In this document: positions 1 to 8,772 of the stretch, in pieces
Numbering within the stretch: position 1 is the stretch's first letter
Layout of the letters: each line of letters opens with the position of its first letter
Assembly: GCA_034432375.1 (NCBI GenBank)
Contig: DAOUCA010000088.1
Location: 1 to 64,000 of the forward strand
Reading direction: 5' to 3'
DNA length: 64,000 nucleotides
Source of the DNA: JAHBVH01 sp034432375
GTDB lineage: Bacteria; Chloroflexota; Anaerolineae; Caldilineales; Caldilineaceae
Notes under the pieces: generated by a model
What the model was told of the DNA's origin: nothing
What the model saw: the letters and a program-made list of their open reading frames with translations, nothing else
Databases searched by the model: none
Translations under genes and position numbers: made by a program

Positions 1-2228
1 CAGCGATCCGCAATGAGCGCCGTTGCGTCTGCATTCGCCAAGTGAAAATTGCGATAGAGTTGGGCGGGCTCCTCTCCTTGTTCTATCTTTATTGCCGCCA
101 CCGCACTGTCAAAGGCCGATTGCACTGTGGCACCACCGCCCAAGCCTGTGTAAAAATGGGTGGCGAACGCAGTGGCAATGCCATCGTCAATGGCCTGTGC
201 CGTGGCAATGACCATGGCGACGCCGGCATCAAGTAGCGCCTGCACCTGCTGTTCGGTTGAGCTGCCATTGAGGAAGACCAACTCCAAGCCAAGTTGCTGC
301 CCTAAAAATTCCGCAAAGCCGGCGGCATTCGCCGCAGCAATAGCACCATCGTCACTCTGTAACAGCAGTTGATACCCGTTGGCATGGCCACCAAAGTGAA
401 AAATCGCAATGTGATTGCGATACCGTTGATCCGCAAAAACATCCAACACGTTTCGCATTGTTACGTTGTGACGTGGAATTACTTCGCACAGCCCTTTCTG
501 TGCCGCAATCGCCAGTGCGCTCTCCAAATTATCCGCTTCTTTGGGTAAGTTACGGAGATACCCTTCACCACCGCTGCTGTGGCCGTTGGCAAAGGCAAGA
601 AAAATAATCGGAGTGCTGTTCGTGCGATAGACATTTGTGCCAAGAGGTCTAGGATTGCTAGCTATAGATTGCTGTCTACTACTCCGTGATATTCTCTGCA
701 CTAGATCAAACGACTTACCTGCCACCTGATCTTCACGTTGCTCAAAGTCTGCTTGTTGTTCTTCTAACTGCTGTAGCATTTGCTTTTGCAATTTTTGATT
801 GAGCGCCAATTTCTCTAGTTGTTCTAACTGCTTTCGCTTGTCATCTTGCAGGTTTTGATTGAGCGTCAATTCCTGATGAGCCGACGCAATACGTCGCTGA
901 TTTGATTCGAAGATAGGTTGGATCAGACGATCATGTGTCAACTCGATCCAGACCGCATCCGCTCGCTGTGTATCACGTAAGAGCGAATATATTTTGCTGA
1001 GTCTGTCGACGATCCGATTTGGTAAGTTAGCGGTCTCTTGCTCGCCGCGGAAAAGAATATTCCTTGTTTTGCTTTCGGTAATCAATTGACGATTAAACCA
1101 GGCGCGCAGTTTAATCTCAGCATCTACTTCTCTTTTCCGCTTTTCCAATTTGGCGAGTTCAATCGTCAACAGGTTTGTTTCATCAGCCAACAGCTCTACC
1201 TTCAGCTCCAATTGCTTACTTCCCTCGTGCCACGCTTCTGCTTCAGAAGCTAGCACCGCAGCAATGGAAGCTTCGTAATATCTAGCAAGCGCTTGATCGA
1301 CATTGCCAAAGCTTTTCAAATCTTCGAAGCCGATTTGGTTGGTGGCATCACGCTGTGCACTAGTTTCCCAAAGCTGTTTACAAATAACTTGCAGTAGGAC
1401 AGGCTCGATATACTGCTCCAAATAAGATTCGGGTACGCCGCGCATTGTAGTTCGGCGTAAATCGTCGACCAATCGCTCTGCCACACCAGCGGCAAAAGGT
1501 CGCCCGGAGAGCGCGGCTGGTTCTTTGATCGCGCTGAGTGCCGCCTCGTGTTCCATGCGCTGCATATAAAACCGATCCTGCAATCGCCCAACAACTAGAT
1601 TTACAAAGGGATCGAGGGCAGCCAAATAATCTTCTCGTAGGCTAATCAGGATCCACAGGGCAGGGTCGTCAACTAGCGCGGCATTGATCTGACGAAAAAA
1701 TTCACTCCTATCTTGCCAACGGTCGGGATAGTAGGTAAATAGCTGTTCAAACTGGTCGATGATCAAGAGATGGGGGGGCGTTTGTTGGTGAGTCTGCGGC
1801 TGGTTAGTGTGAACGCTGTTGCTATCATAGTGATAATTCTGCCCATCGAAAGAGGTCAGCCCACGCAAGAACTTGGCGAATGTCAGGTCGGCAAATTGTT
1901 CCAACCCACCTGTAGGTTTCTGATCGATACTCAGCAACAAGTTAAAAATATAGATATTGTCAATCGATAGAGTTTCAGTCAGGGCTCCACCACTTACATA
2001 CCCGGTAGGTAAAATTAGGAATCCCTCTTCACGGAGCCGAGGGCGCAGGCATGTATTTAGCAATGAGGTTTTGCCGGCACCCGTCTGGGCATAGAACAGA
2101 ACAACTCTTTCCGACAACACGGTAGAGAGAAGCGCGCGTGCTTCTTGCTCTCTGCCAAAGAAGAGCTCACCCTCGTGCTCTTCAAAAGAGCGTGGACCAA
2201 CATAGGGATTCCCTTGAAAGGTGCTCAT
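1..2228 (-). CDS. STAND-type P-loop ATPase with C-terminal CHAT-like domain (partial, runs off the left edge)
   Basis: This frame is open from an ATG at 2228 to the window edge (742 codons seen), so the 3' end is missing. Residues 47-55 form a Walker A loop (TGAGKTS core) and 156-164 a Walker B-like IIDQFEQLF, as in the STAND NTPases often called nSTAND1. A winged-helix-like and then charged coiled-coil region follows (about 380-540). The last 150 residues resemble a CHAT caspase-fold domain with FHFGGHA (His615). Where CHAT proteins of this type normally read LNGCST, this one reads LNGSST, so the expected nucleophile Cys656 is Ser. The start overlaps the stop of the SIR2-like gene by 4 bp (ATGA), which implies translational coupling. 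Likely role: an ATP-dependent sensor or switch in a conflict system. Fold assignment is fairly sure; the role is inferred. Confidence 0.8.
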   Translation of the reverse strand, partial: MSTFQGNPYVGPRSFEEHEGELFFGREQEARALLSTVLSERVVLFYAQTGAGKTSLLNTCLRPRLREEGFLILPTGYVSGGALTETLSIDNIYIFNLLLSIDQKPTGGLEQFADLTFAKFLRGLTSFDGQNYHYDSNSVHTNQPQTHQQTPPHLLIIDQFEQLFTYYPDRWQDRSEFFRQINAALVDDPALWILISLREDYLAALDPFVNLVVGRLQDRFYMQRMEHEAALSAIKEPAALSGRPFAAGVAERLVDDLRRTTMRGVPESYLEQYIEPVLLQVICKQLWETSAQRDATNQIGFEDLKSFGNVDQALARYYEASIAAVLASEAEAWHEGSKQLELKVELLADETNLLTIELAKLEKRKREVDAEIKLRAWFNRQLITESKTRNILFRGEQETANLPNRIVDRLSKIYSLLRDTQRADAVWIELTHDRLIQPIFESNQRRIASAHQELTLNQNLQDDKRKQLEQLEKLALNQKLQKQMLQQLEEQQADFEQREDQVAGKSFDLVQRISRSSRQQSIASNPRPLGTNVYRTNSTPIIFLAFANGHSSGGEGYLRNLPKEADNLESALAIAAQKGLCEVIPRHNVTMRNVLDVFADQRYRNHIAIFHFGGHANGYQLLLQSDDGAIAAANAAGFAEFLGQQLGLELVFLNGSSTEQQVQALLDAGVAMVIATAQAIDDGIATAFATHFYTGLGGGATVQSAFDSAVAAIKIEQGEEPAQLYRNFHLANADATALIADR

Positions 2229-3271
2229 GATGAAGGATCCCCCACCTCATTCGCGAAGTTGCCGTTATACGCTGTACTCGCTTCAATCCAACTAGACCAA
2301 AGCTCTTCCATAAACTTGTCAACTTTGCCCCAATAGACTTCAAACTCTGTATCTAAACCGAGATATTTTTCTATATAACTTTTTATGTGATGGTTCTCGT
2401 GCTCTAACTGAATCGAAACACTCTTCTTGCGCAGCACGGTATCTGTAGGCTTCACAATACTGCGAAATAGCACTTTGAAATCCCACCCCCATAAATCATA
2501 GCCCAGCAAGACTAGCGACCAATTCGATAACGCTTCGCGAATCTGTCCAGGGATCAGCTTTTTATCGGCCATGACCGCAGCAATGAAATCGAAATAGTCA
2601 TCTTCGGTCAGCACCAACGACTCTGGATAACGGTCTATCCCATGAAGATGAAAGACCAATGGTCTTTTAACTGTAGGCTCAAATGCAGTATCCAGACGTT
2701 GTTGACTGTAAATATCGCGGAGTTGCTGATTCCAACAGCAGATATGGGTCTGTGGCTCTTTGCCTTCTTCTTTAAGCGCAACTTCCAAAAAGCTGTGATA
2801 GCTGGTAGTCACAAAGATCGTTAACGGCAAGCCGGCCAAACGGACCAATGGATTGGTTGGATCATAGACTGGGTGTCCAACACGGGTCGCCTTCTCCGAT
2901 AAGGACATTGAACTGAAGTCGATCTCTTTTTTCAGCTCTTGCCACTGCTTACCGGCAGTTTCAGCCAACATTCCCGCCAGAAAAGCCAAATAGCCCTCAT
3001 GGGTCGCCGATCTGCTACCACCGCTAGCTCTACTGATTACAGAAACATACTGCAGTCTATGGATTAGATCGTCGGCCTGATTGAGTGGGTAGTCAATCTT
3101 CTTGAGAAGATATTGATATAACGCGGCATGGCCGCCAAAGGCAAGGTCATTACAGACAGAATTGCTTATAATCGGCAGTACGCGGCAGGGCGGATGATCG
3201 ATGCCCTTGATTAATTCCTCTTTCCAGCCGCCAACTGGGCTGTTATAGCCAGGGACAGTAAAGTTCGGCAT
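2225..3271 (-). CDS. SIR2-like domain protein
   Basis: About 348 residues from the ATG at 3271; a TTG at 3289 would add six residues and overlap the upstream stop. SIR2-like features are visible: TTSYHSFLE where TTNYD-LLE is usual, FHLHG, a TEDDYFDF segment, and LLGYDLWGWDFKVL near the C-terminus. These match the SIR2_2-type domains found in defence proteins such as those that deplete NAD. The N-terminal glycine loop is weak (PIISNSV in place of a GxGxS-like loop), so NAD hydrolysis cannot be assumed. It sits between a CHAT/FGE-fold gene and a STAND ATPase gene, overlapping or abutting both, so the three are probably one transcript and one system. Effector function is inferred from family and context. 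Confidence 0.75.
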   Translation of the reverse strand: MPNFTVPGYNSPVGGWKEELIKGIDHPPCRVLPIISNSVCNDLAFGGHAALYQYLLKKIDYPLNQADDLIHRLQYVSVISRASGGSRSATHEGYLAFLAGMLAETAGKQWQELKKEIDFSSMSLSEKATRVGHPVYDPTNPLVRLAGLPLTIFVTTSYHSFLEVALKEEGKEPQTHICCWNQQLRDIYSQQRLDTAFEPTVKRPLVFHLHGIDRYPESLVLTEDDYFDFIAAVMADKKLIPGQIREALSNWSLVLLGYDLWGWDFKVLFRSIVKPTDTVLRKKSVSIQLEHENHHIKSYIEKYLGLDTEFEVYWGKVDKFMEELWSSWIEASTAYNGNFANEVGDPSS

Positions 3272-3282
3272 GGTTAGCTTTT

Positions 3283-5214
3283 CTACCAATCTGCAAGAAC
3301 GACACGAAATCCTCGTTCGATAGTACGACTCGTTGTTATTGCCCTTTGGCGGGTGGCACAGTGTGGCATGTTGTTTGTGTTGTTTAGCAATCCCCCGCGA
3401 GAAACTCGATAAACGACAGAACGACTGCAGTGCTCTTCTTCTCTGCCATCACGAGAGACATACGGATAGGGATATTCATTTTGGAGCGTGGTATATCCCC
3501 AAATCGTACTAGTCCACTCCTGTACATTGCCCAGCATATCATAACAGCCATAAGGGCTGGAGGCATCGGGATGGTATGGGGTGGCTTGCTCACAGGTTTT
3601 TATCATCACCGGTGTTACTCGACTGCTCTTGGATGGGTCGTACCCTACTTCCCACTCATCGCCCCAAGGATAGCGCCGGCCATTCACGCCACGGGCGGCT
3701 TTTTCCCATTCAGCCTCTGTGGGTAGACGGTAGAGGTGACCCGTTTGCTGACTTAGCCACGCACAGTACTCAGTCGCATCGTGCCAACTGACGCCCACAA
3801 CGGGAAAATCCTCACGGCCAGGTGGCGGACGGCGTTGAAGCCAAGCCCGTGATGGCACACTTTGATCCAAAGAGCTGGCAATGAACTTGGCATACTCGGC
3901 GTTTGTTATGGGATAAACACCAATCCAAAACGACGTCAAAAAAACTGAATGCTGAGGTGACTCTTCTGGCGGAACATCCTTCTCTTGTTGATTTCCCATG
4001 AGAAAAGAGCCACCCGGAACAAGGACGGTTTGCGGTTCAAAAGAGAGGCGCTCAAAAGCTAGCGACCGCTGTGGCAACGGAAGATCGAGCAAGCGATTAT
4101 CGGTCAGGCGGCTAAAGAGCACTGGTGTGCCCCAAACCTGTTGCGGATCGTGAAGGAATAGTGCTTTACGGGCTTGGGTGACGCCAGCGTCAACTGGATA
4201 GCCTTCTGCAATTGATTCATAGAATCGTTGCGACAACACGATAGCAGCTTTATCTTTTATGGGGGACTGCATTGCAACCACCATGGGAACGCCTTGTTGT
4301 GTCAACTGCTGTGCAGTACCGGCAAATAGATTACCCTGACTACCGCGTGCCCCTTCACATGAATTGAGAAAGACAAGCTGCAGTGCCTTACGGTCATGTA
4401 ATAAAACACTCAACGCAGTTGCACTTACACAGTGTGCCTGCCGTGCATCATCTTCAAAGACTAGCCCGCCCTCGTCTGCTTTGCTATCATAGTACCCGTG
4501 CCCAATAAAGTGTAGAACATGTACATCGTCGCGAAGCACTCTGCGCGCAAGAGTGGCTACCGAGGCCGGCTTAAGCGTTTCTACTTCGATCAGGCCGGCA
4601 GCGCACAATGGCGCTAATGCTGTTTCTAGATTGCGCCATTCCTTTTCGACCTCAAGCGGAGCAATATCGACCGGCGCAGCAGCAACGACAAGGATGCGCA
4701 TTGGTAGATCAAGCGGCGTCTTTGTTTGCTGCTTTTCAATCTGTAGATAGCGTGCAACGGTAGTTTCTTGCGAAAGGAGTATAAATCGGTTAAGAGCAGG
4801 ATCATAGAGAAATTCCCAAGGTAAACACGCTAAGTCAGCTGCATTCTCATCAAACCGAAGACGTATTCTTAGAGCCGAATTTCGATGCGCAACTTGCGCA
4901 AGACTCTCGCGCAAGTTGAGATTTACATTGCCAGCCATTGCGGCCTTGAATAGTCGCACTCCAAATGCCTGCGGTGTAAGCGGATCCGCTGCACCAAAGC
5001 TCTTCTCACCCAGGTTTGCGAGTTGGAAATTTCTCAAACCATAACCCGAAACCCAAGGGAGCGCGGCCAGCTCTTCTCGCGTGAACGGTAGCAAAAAATC
5101 CACCCTTGCCTCACCCGCCGGTGAGGCGATGACATGCAACCGATAGCCTTCGCCATACCGTTCAATTAAAGCATCAAAGTCTTCATAAATGATATTTGCC
5201 ATTAACCGTTGCAT
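3283..5214 (-). CDS. CHAT-domain protein fused to a formylglycine-generating-enzyme (SUMF1/C-type-lectin fold) domain
   Basis: 643 residues. The ATG at 5214 is preceded by AGGAAG. Residues about 170-385 are a CHAT caspase-fold protease domain with an intact dyad: LHFIGHG (His239) and FLNSCEG (Cys286). Residues about 412-640 are a SUMF1/FGE-sulfatase domain: VPGGSFLMGN, YPITNAEYAKF, PTEAEWEKAARG, PWGDEW, MLGNVQEWT and a terminal RGG...GFRVV. In such conflict proteins this fold usually acts as a ligand-binding C-type-lectin-like sensor and not as a sulfatase activator. It is the first gene of a three-gene operon, with its stop a few bases from the SIR2-like start. Likely role: a protease whose activity is coupled to recognition of a target. 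Domains are clear; the biological role is inference. Confidence 0.85.
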   Translation of the reverse strand: MQRLMANIIYEDFDALIERYGEGYRLHVIASPAGEARVDFLLPFTREELAALPWVSGYGLRNFQLANLGEKSFGAADPLTPQAFGVRLFKAAMAGNVNLNLRESLAQVAHRNSALRIRLRFDENAADLACLPWEFLYDPALNRFILLSQETTVARYLQIEKQQTKTPLDLPMRILVVAAAPVDIAPLEVEKEWRNLETALAPLCAAGLIEVETLKPASVATLARRVLRDDVHVLHFIGHGYYDSKADEGGLVFEDDARQAHCVSATALSVLLHDRKALQLVFLNSCEGARGSQGNLFAGTAQQLTQQGVPMVVAMQSPIKDKAAIVLSQRFYESIAEGYPVDAGVTQARKALFLHDPQQVWGTPVLFSRLTDNRLLDLPLPQRSLAFERLSFEPQTVLVPGGSFLMGNQQEKDVPPEESPQHSVFLTSFWIGVYPITNAEYAKFIASSLDQSVPSRAWLQRRPPPGREDFPVVGVSWHDATEYCAWLSQQTGHLYRLPTEAEWEKAARGVNGRRYPWGDEWEVGYDPSKSSRVTPVMIKTCEQATPYHPDASSPYGCYDMLGNVQEWTSTIWGYTTLQNEYPYPYVSRDGREEEHCSRSVVYRVSRGGLLNNTNNMPHCATRQRAITTSRTIERGFRVVLADW

Positions 5215-5571
5215 ATACTTCCTAAGCTGATCAGAGCAGCGAAATTACCACCGAATTTGTGATGCCTTACAATGAATCACCGTTGAGAGTCTATGACCTA
5301 TGGATACGTTTGACCAAGTTTGTGACTCAATAGTTTTTCTGCAACTGTTCCACCTGCAACACCACTGGTGCGGTTGCCAATGACAGCTATGACCAGCAGC
5401 ATATCGCCCGGTCTACCAAGCTATAGGTTTGCCGAAAGTAAGGATAGAAATCGTTTAGAACTGAAGTAACATTAAGTAGTTGCAACTGTTTCTATTGTAA
5501 CCATAAACAAAGAAAAAAGCAATCGTTTTTAGAAATTCATCAGGGTAAGCATCTATATATATATACAGGTG
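5215..5571. other. Intergenic stretch upstream of the CHAT operon
   Basis: No gene is supported. It must contain the promoter of the minus-strand CHAT operon, but no convincing -35/-10 pair was found. A perfect 10-bp palindrome AGTTGCAACT lies at 5478-5487 and a short TA run at about 5552-5564. Confidence 0.5.
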
Positions 5572-6373
5572 TTATTTTTTAGCCGAAGCAATCCGTGCTT
5601 GTTTGTAACGCAAGAGTTCAATTGCGGCTACGGTATCGAACTCAGGTTTAGGTAAAACGGCTTTCAGTAAATCGACGACTTGCGGCAATGTCAAAGCTGG
5701 GGTGTCCGTACGGAAAATGGCTTGTGGCGAGCCAGAAATCCGAAAGCCAGAATGACATGGGCCATGTGGTGATGCCAGCCAGGCCAAGTGCGCGTTTCAT
5801 ATTCATTGAGCCCAAGCGGTTATTTGGCCTGTTCAAAGATAATTCGGGGGCCTCCTGGGCGCGGCCAACGTATGGTACAAACATAAAGCAGTTCGGCAAA
5901 GGGCGTATCGGCGGGTGCATTGGAAAGGAAAGGGTGAACCTCCGTCGGGTCATCGAGATGGCGGCGTAGGAGCAGCCAACAGTGGTTTCCCGGTAAGCCA
6001 GCACGCAATGGATAGACGCGGATCGCCGCCACTTGCGCAATCAGAAAACCTTTCGCCCCGTGGCGCAGGCCATGCGTTTGCCAAGCCGCCGTTGCTGTGG
6101 GTGCGAGACGGCGCTTCGTGGCAAGCCACCCAAGATCGGAAGGCTGAGGGAGATAAGTCTCGGGTTCGGTTAACCAGAGTTGTGTATCTTTTGGCACTTC
6201 GCAAAATAATAGTATTCGGTTTCGCTATCAATCCGATCCACCAGTCGGTTATCTTTGCCAAAGGCTTCATCCATCGTCAGCCAATGAGCGGAAAGCGAGT
6301 CTGCTTCTGCGCAAGCAGCGAGCATTGACCACGCCAATTCGTTTTTCGTTTGAAAGGTGAGATCTGTTGGCAC
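5572..6373 (-). pseudogene. Remnant of an IS701-like DDE transposase
   Basis: Pieces of one transposase occur in order on the minus strand but in different frames. 6373-6170 carries an FQTKNELAW stretch and then DEAFGKDNRLVDRI. 6197-5820 carries the central part (WLLLRRHLDDPTEVHPFLSN, then LLYVCTIRWP and an FEQAK-like end). 5787-5572 carries the C-terminal LTLPQVVDLLKAVLP segment. At least two frameshifts and in-frame stops separate them, and the N-terminal part, which holds the first catalytic Asp in this family, is missing. No terminal inverted repeats were found, so this is a decayed, immobile copy. Family assignment rests on remembered motif resemblance and is moderately sure. Confidence 0.65.
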
Positions 6374-6673
6374 ATGATATTTATATCATTTCTCGGCATA
6401 GTTCGCAGTGAACCATTCAGATTCCTTGATTCCTCACTTGTTTCTATCAAGAAATCATTTTCCTACTTTATCCTCTATAACCAAAATTTATCACGCAGTC
6501 GTATTAGAATCTGTCAAATCGCTAAAAAATGGCAGGGGCGCTAGATCCACTCTTTCTATCCCACTGTGTAACCAAGCACTATGCTAGATACAGTTGGTAT
6601 GCAACTCTCCTTGTTATAGTGATGAGGCAGAGGAATGAATTGGATGTAGTAGTAGGTATCCTTGGAGAAACAG
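6374..6673. other. AT-rich intergenic region upstream of the transketolase genes
   Basis: No coding potential is seen. It is richer in A+T than its neighbours and probably holds the transketolase promoter. A possible weak pair (TTGGTA at 6594, TATAGT at 6615, spacer only 15) is not convincing. Confidence 0.4.
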
Positions 6674-7573
6674 ATGATTGCAACCAGAACAGCTAATACA
6701 ATGGCCGAGTATGATCGCAGAACGGACGGATCATCCACTGATTTGACTGAAATCGTGCGGCGGCTTAGCCGCGCGATCATCGAGATGACGACCCATGCGA
6801 AATCCGGCCACCCGTCCACATCGCTCTCGGCTGTTGATACGCTTGCTGCGCTCTACTTCGGCGGCGTGCTGCGTCACGATCCTCACCGCCCGACTTGGCC
6901 CGAACGAGATCGATTTATTTTGAGCAAAGGGCATGGCGCGCCGGGGCTCTACGCCGCACTCGCCGAAGCCGGCTACTTTGACAAAGCGATGTTGTCAACC
7001 CTACGCACAATTGGTAGCCCCGTCGAAGGTCATCCCAACATGCGCCGCCTGCCCGGGGTCGAAGCGTCAACCGGCTCGCTCGGTCAGGGCTTATCAATTG
7101 GCCTTGGCCACGCCCTGGCCGCCCGGCTCGACGGCCGTGACTATCGGGTTTACGTGATGATCGGCGACGGCGAGAGTGATGAAGGGCAAATTTGGGAAGC
7201 CGCCATGGGGGCAGCAAAATATAACCTTGCCAACCTCACCGCCATTCTCGACTACAATAAGTTTCAGCAGACGGGGCCAAGTCACAAAATCATGCCGAGC
7301 TTAGAGCCTGTAGCAACGAAGTGGCGCGCCTTTGGCTGGCATGTACAGGAGATTGACGGCCACGATATGGCGCAGATCCTCGATGCGTTTCAGCTTGCTC
7401 AAGGTATCACAGAGCAGCCACAGATCATCATCGCGCACACCTTAAAGGGCCGTGGTCTTTCCCCCTTTGAAGCCGATCCGATCAGCCACAAACATGGCGA
7501 AGCACTTGACGAAGACGAAAAAGCCACGGCGCTCGCCGAGCTCGCTGGTGATATCACAGTACATGGGAGATAA
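6674..7573 (+). CDS. Transketolase, N-terminal (thiamine diphosphate/Mg binding) subunit
   Basis: 299 residues from the ATG at 6674, which has GGAG six bases upstream. An in-frame TTG at 6662 is less likely. Motifs: SGHPSTS (about 44-50), SKGHGAP (84-90), and the thiamine diphosphate motif GDGESDEG at 164-171 ending at Asn195 (DYNK). This is the N-terminal half of a split transketolase, which transfers two-carbon units between sugar phosphates in the non-oxidative pentose phosphate pathway. The partner half begins 2 bp after the stop, so the two should be co-translated and form a heterotetramer. Split transketolases are common in Chloroflexota, archaea and some Firmicutes. Confidence 0.92.
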   Translation: MIATRTANTMAEYDRRTDGSSTDLTEIVRRLSRAIIEMTTHAKSGHPSTSLSAVDTLAALYFGGVLRHDPHRPTWPERDRFILSKGHGAPGLYAALAEAGYFDKAMLSTLRTIGSPVEGHPNMRRLPGVEASTGSLGQGLSIGLGHALAARLDGRDYRVYVMIGDGESDEGQIWEAAMGAAKYNLANLTAILDYNKFQQTGPSHKIMPSLEPVATKWRAFGWHVQEIDGHDMAQILDAFQLAQGITEQPQIIIAHTLKGRGLSPFEADPISHKHGEALDEDEKATALAELAGDITVHGR

Positions 7574-7574
7574 G

Positions 7575-8540
7575 ATGAATATTGGTAAAAATATTGGCAT
7601 GCAAGAAGGGCCGTCGACACGCAATGCTTTTGGTGAGGCGCTGCGCGATTTGGGCCATAGCAACACCAACATCGTGGTCGTCGACGGTGATGTCAATAAT
7701 TCGACGCGCACCGGCTATTTTCGTAAAGAATTTCCTGAACGCTTTTTTAACATGGGCATCGCCGAGAGCAATATGGTCGGCGTCGCCAGTGGTTTGGCCG
7801 CAGCCGGTAAGACGGCGCTAGTCTCCAGTTTTGCCTGTTTTCTGCTCTGCAATGCCTATGATCAAATTCGCATGGGTGTCGCTTTTCCGCGGTTAAATGT
7901 CAAACTGGTCGGTTCCCACAGCGGTATCACAATTGGCGAAGATGGACCAAGCCAGATGGGGATCGAAGATATTGCGCTCGCCACATCGTTTCCCAATTTC
8001 ACGGTACTCGTGCCCGCCGATGGGGCTGCCACCGCCGCCGCAACGCGCGCGATGATTGCGCATGATGGCCCCGTCTATCTGCGCACCGGGCGGCCAGAAG
8101 TCCCCATTGTTTATGACGAGCAGCTTGATTTTCAGATCGGCAGGGCCATCCAGCTGCGCGACGGCAAAGATGTGACGATTGTTGCCTGTGGGCTAATGGT
8201 CGCCTCGGCGTTAGATGCCGCGCAGACGCTCAGCGAACGGGGCATTACAGCACGTGTGGTAGATATGCACACCATCAAGCCGCTTGATAGCGCAGCGATT
8301 GCCCAGGCGGCACGCGAAACCGGTGCCATCGTTACCGCCGAAGAGCATCTGTTGGCGGGGGGATTGGGTGCTGCCGTGGCCCATGCCGTGGCGCAACAGC
8401 AGCCCGTGCCCATCGAATTTGTCGGCGTCCGCGACACCTATGCCGAGTCAGGAGATGCTGAAGCGCTGCTCGAAAAGTATGGCCTGCGGCCGGCTGATAT
8501 TGTGGCCGCTGTCGAACGGGTATTAGCGCGTAAATCCTGA
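7575..8540 (+). CDS. Transketolase, C-terminal (pyrimidine-binding) subunit
   Basis: 321 residues from the ATG at 7575; the frame extends upstream inside the neighbouring gene, but GGGAGA just before 7575 and homology fix this start. The conserved glutamate that activates thiamine is Glu64 in GIAESNMVG. GSHSGITIGEDGPSQMG and the C-terminal transketolase fold (VACGLMVASALDAA onward) follow. It lies 2 bp after the N-terminal subunit gene and pairs with it to form an active enzyme. Sequences of this shape can be confused with 1-deoxyxylulose-5-phosphate synthase or pyruvate dehydrogenase E1-beta, but the split architecture favours transketolase. Confidence 0.92.
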   Translation: MNIGKNIGMQEGPSTRNAFGEALRDLGHSNTNIVVVDGDVNNSTRTGYFRKEFPERFFNMGIAESNMVGVASGLAAAGKTALVSSFACFLLCNAYDQIRMGVAFPRLNVKLVGSHSGITIGEDGPSQMGIEDIALATSFPNFTVLVPADGAATAAATRAMIAHDGPVYLRTGRPEVPIVYDEQLDFQIGRAIQLRDGKDVTIVACGLMVASALDAAQTLSERGITARVVDMHTIKPLDSAAIAQAARETGAIVTAEEHLLAGGLGAAVAHAVAQQQPVPIEFVGVRDTYAESGDAEALLEKYGLRPADIVAAVERVLARKS

Positions 8541-8772
8541 AGGAATTGGGTCAGGTTGACTCGTCGTACTACCAAAGCCACCTAGGCTTGCAAAATTTTC
8601 CATTGAAAGGCAAAATAGAGGGAAGACATTGTGATTTTTTGCGCGAACGGCCCCGTCGCTGCGGTCGTCACCCCCCGCAGTCCGTAATAACAGTGGGCAT
8701 CTGTTGATTGCAAAAACAATCAAGGGTGGGGATACTCGGTCCGGTAGTAGCCACCCGGTTGAGGACAAAACC

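Noticed and set aside
5572..6373. Several short open frames as separate genes
   Set aside because: They are pieces of one frameshifted transposase.
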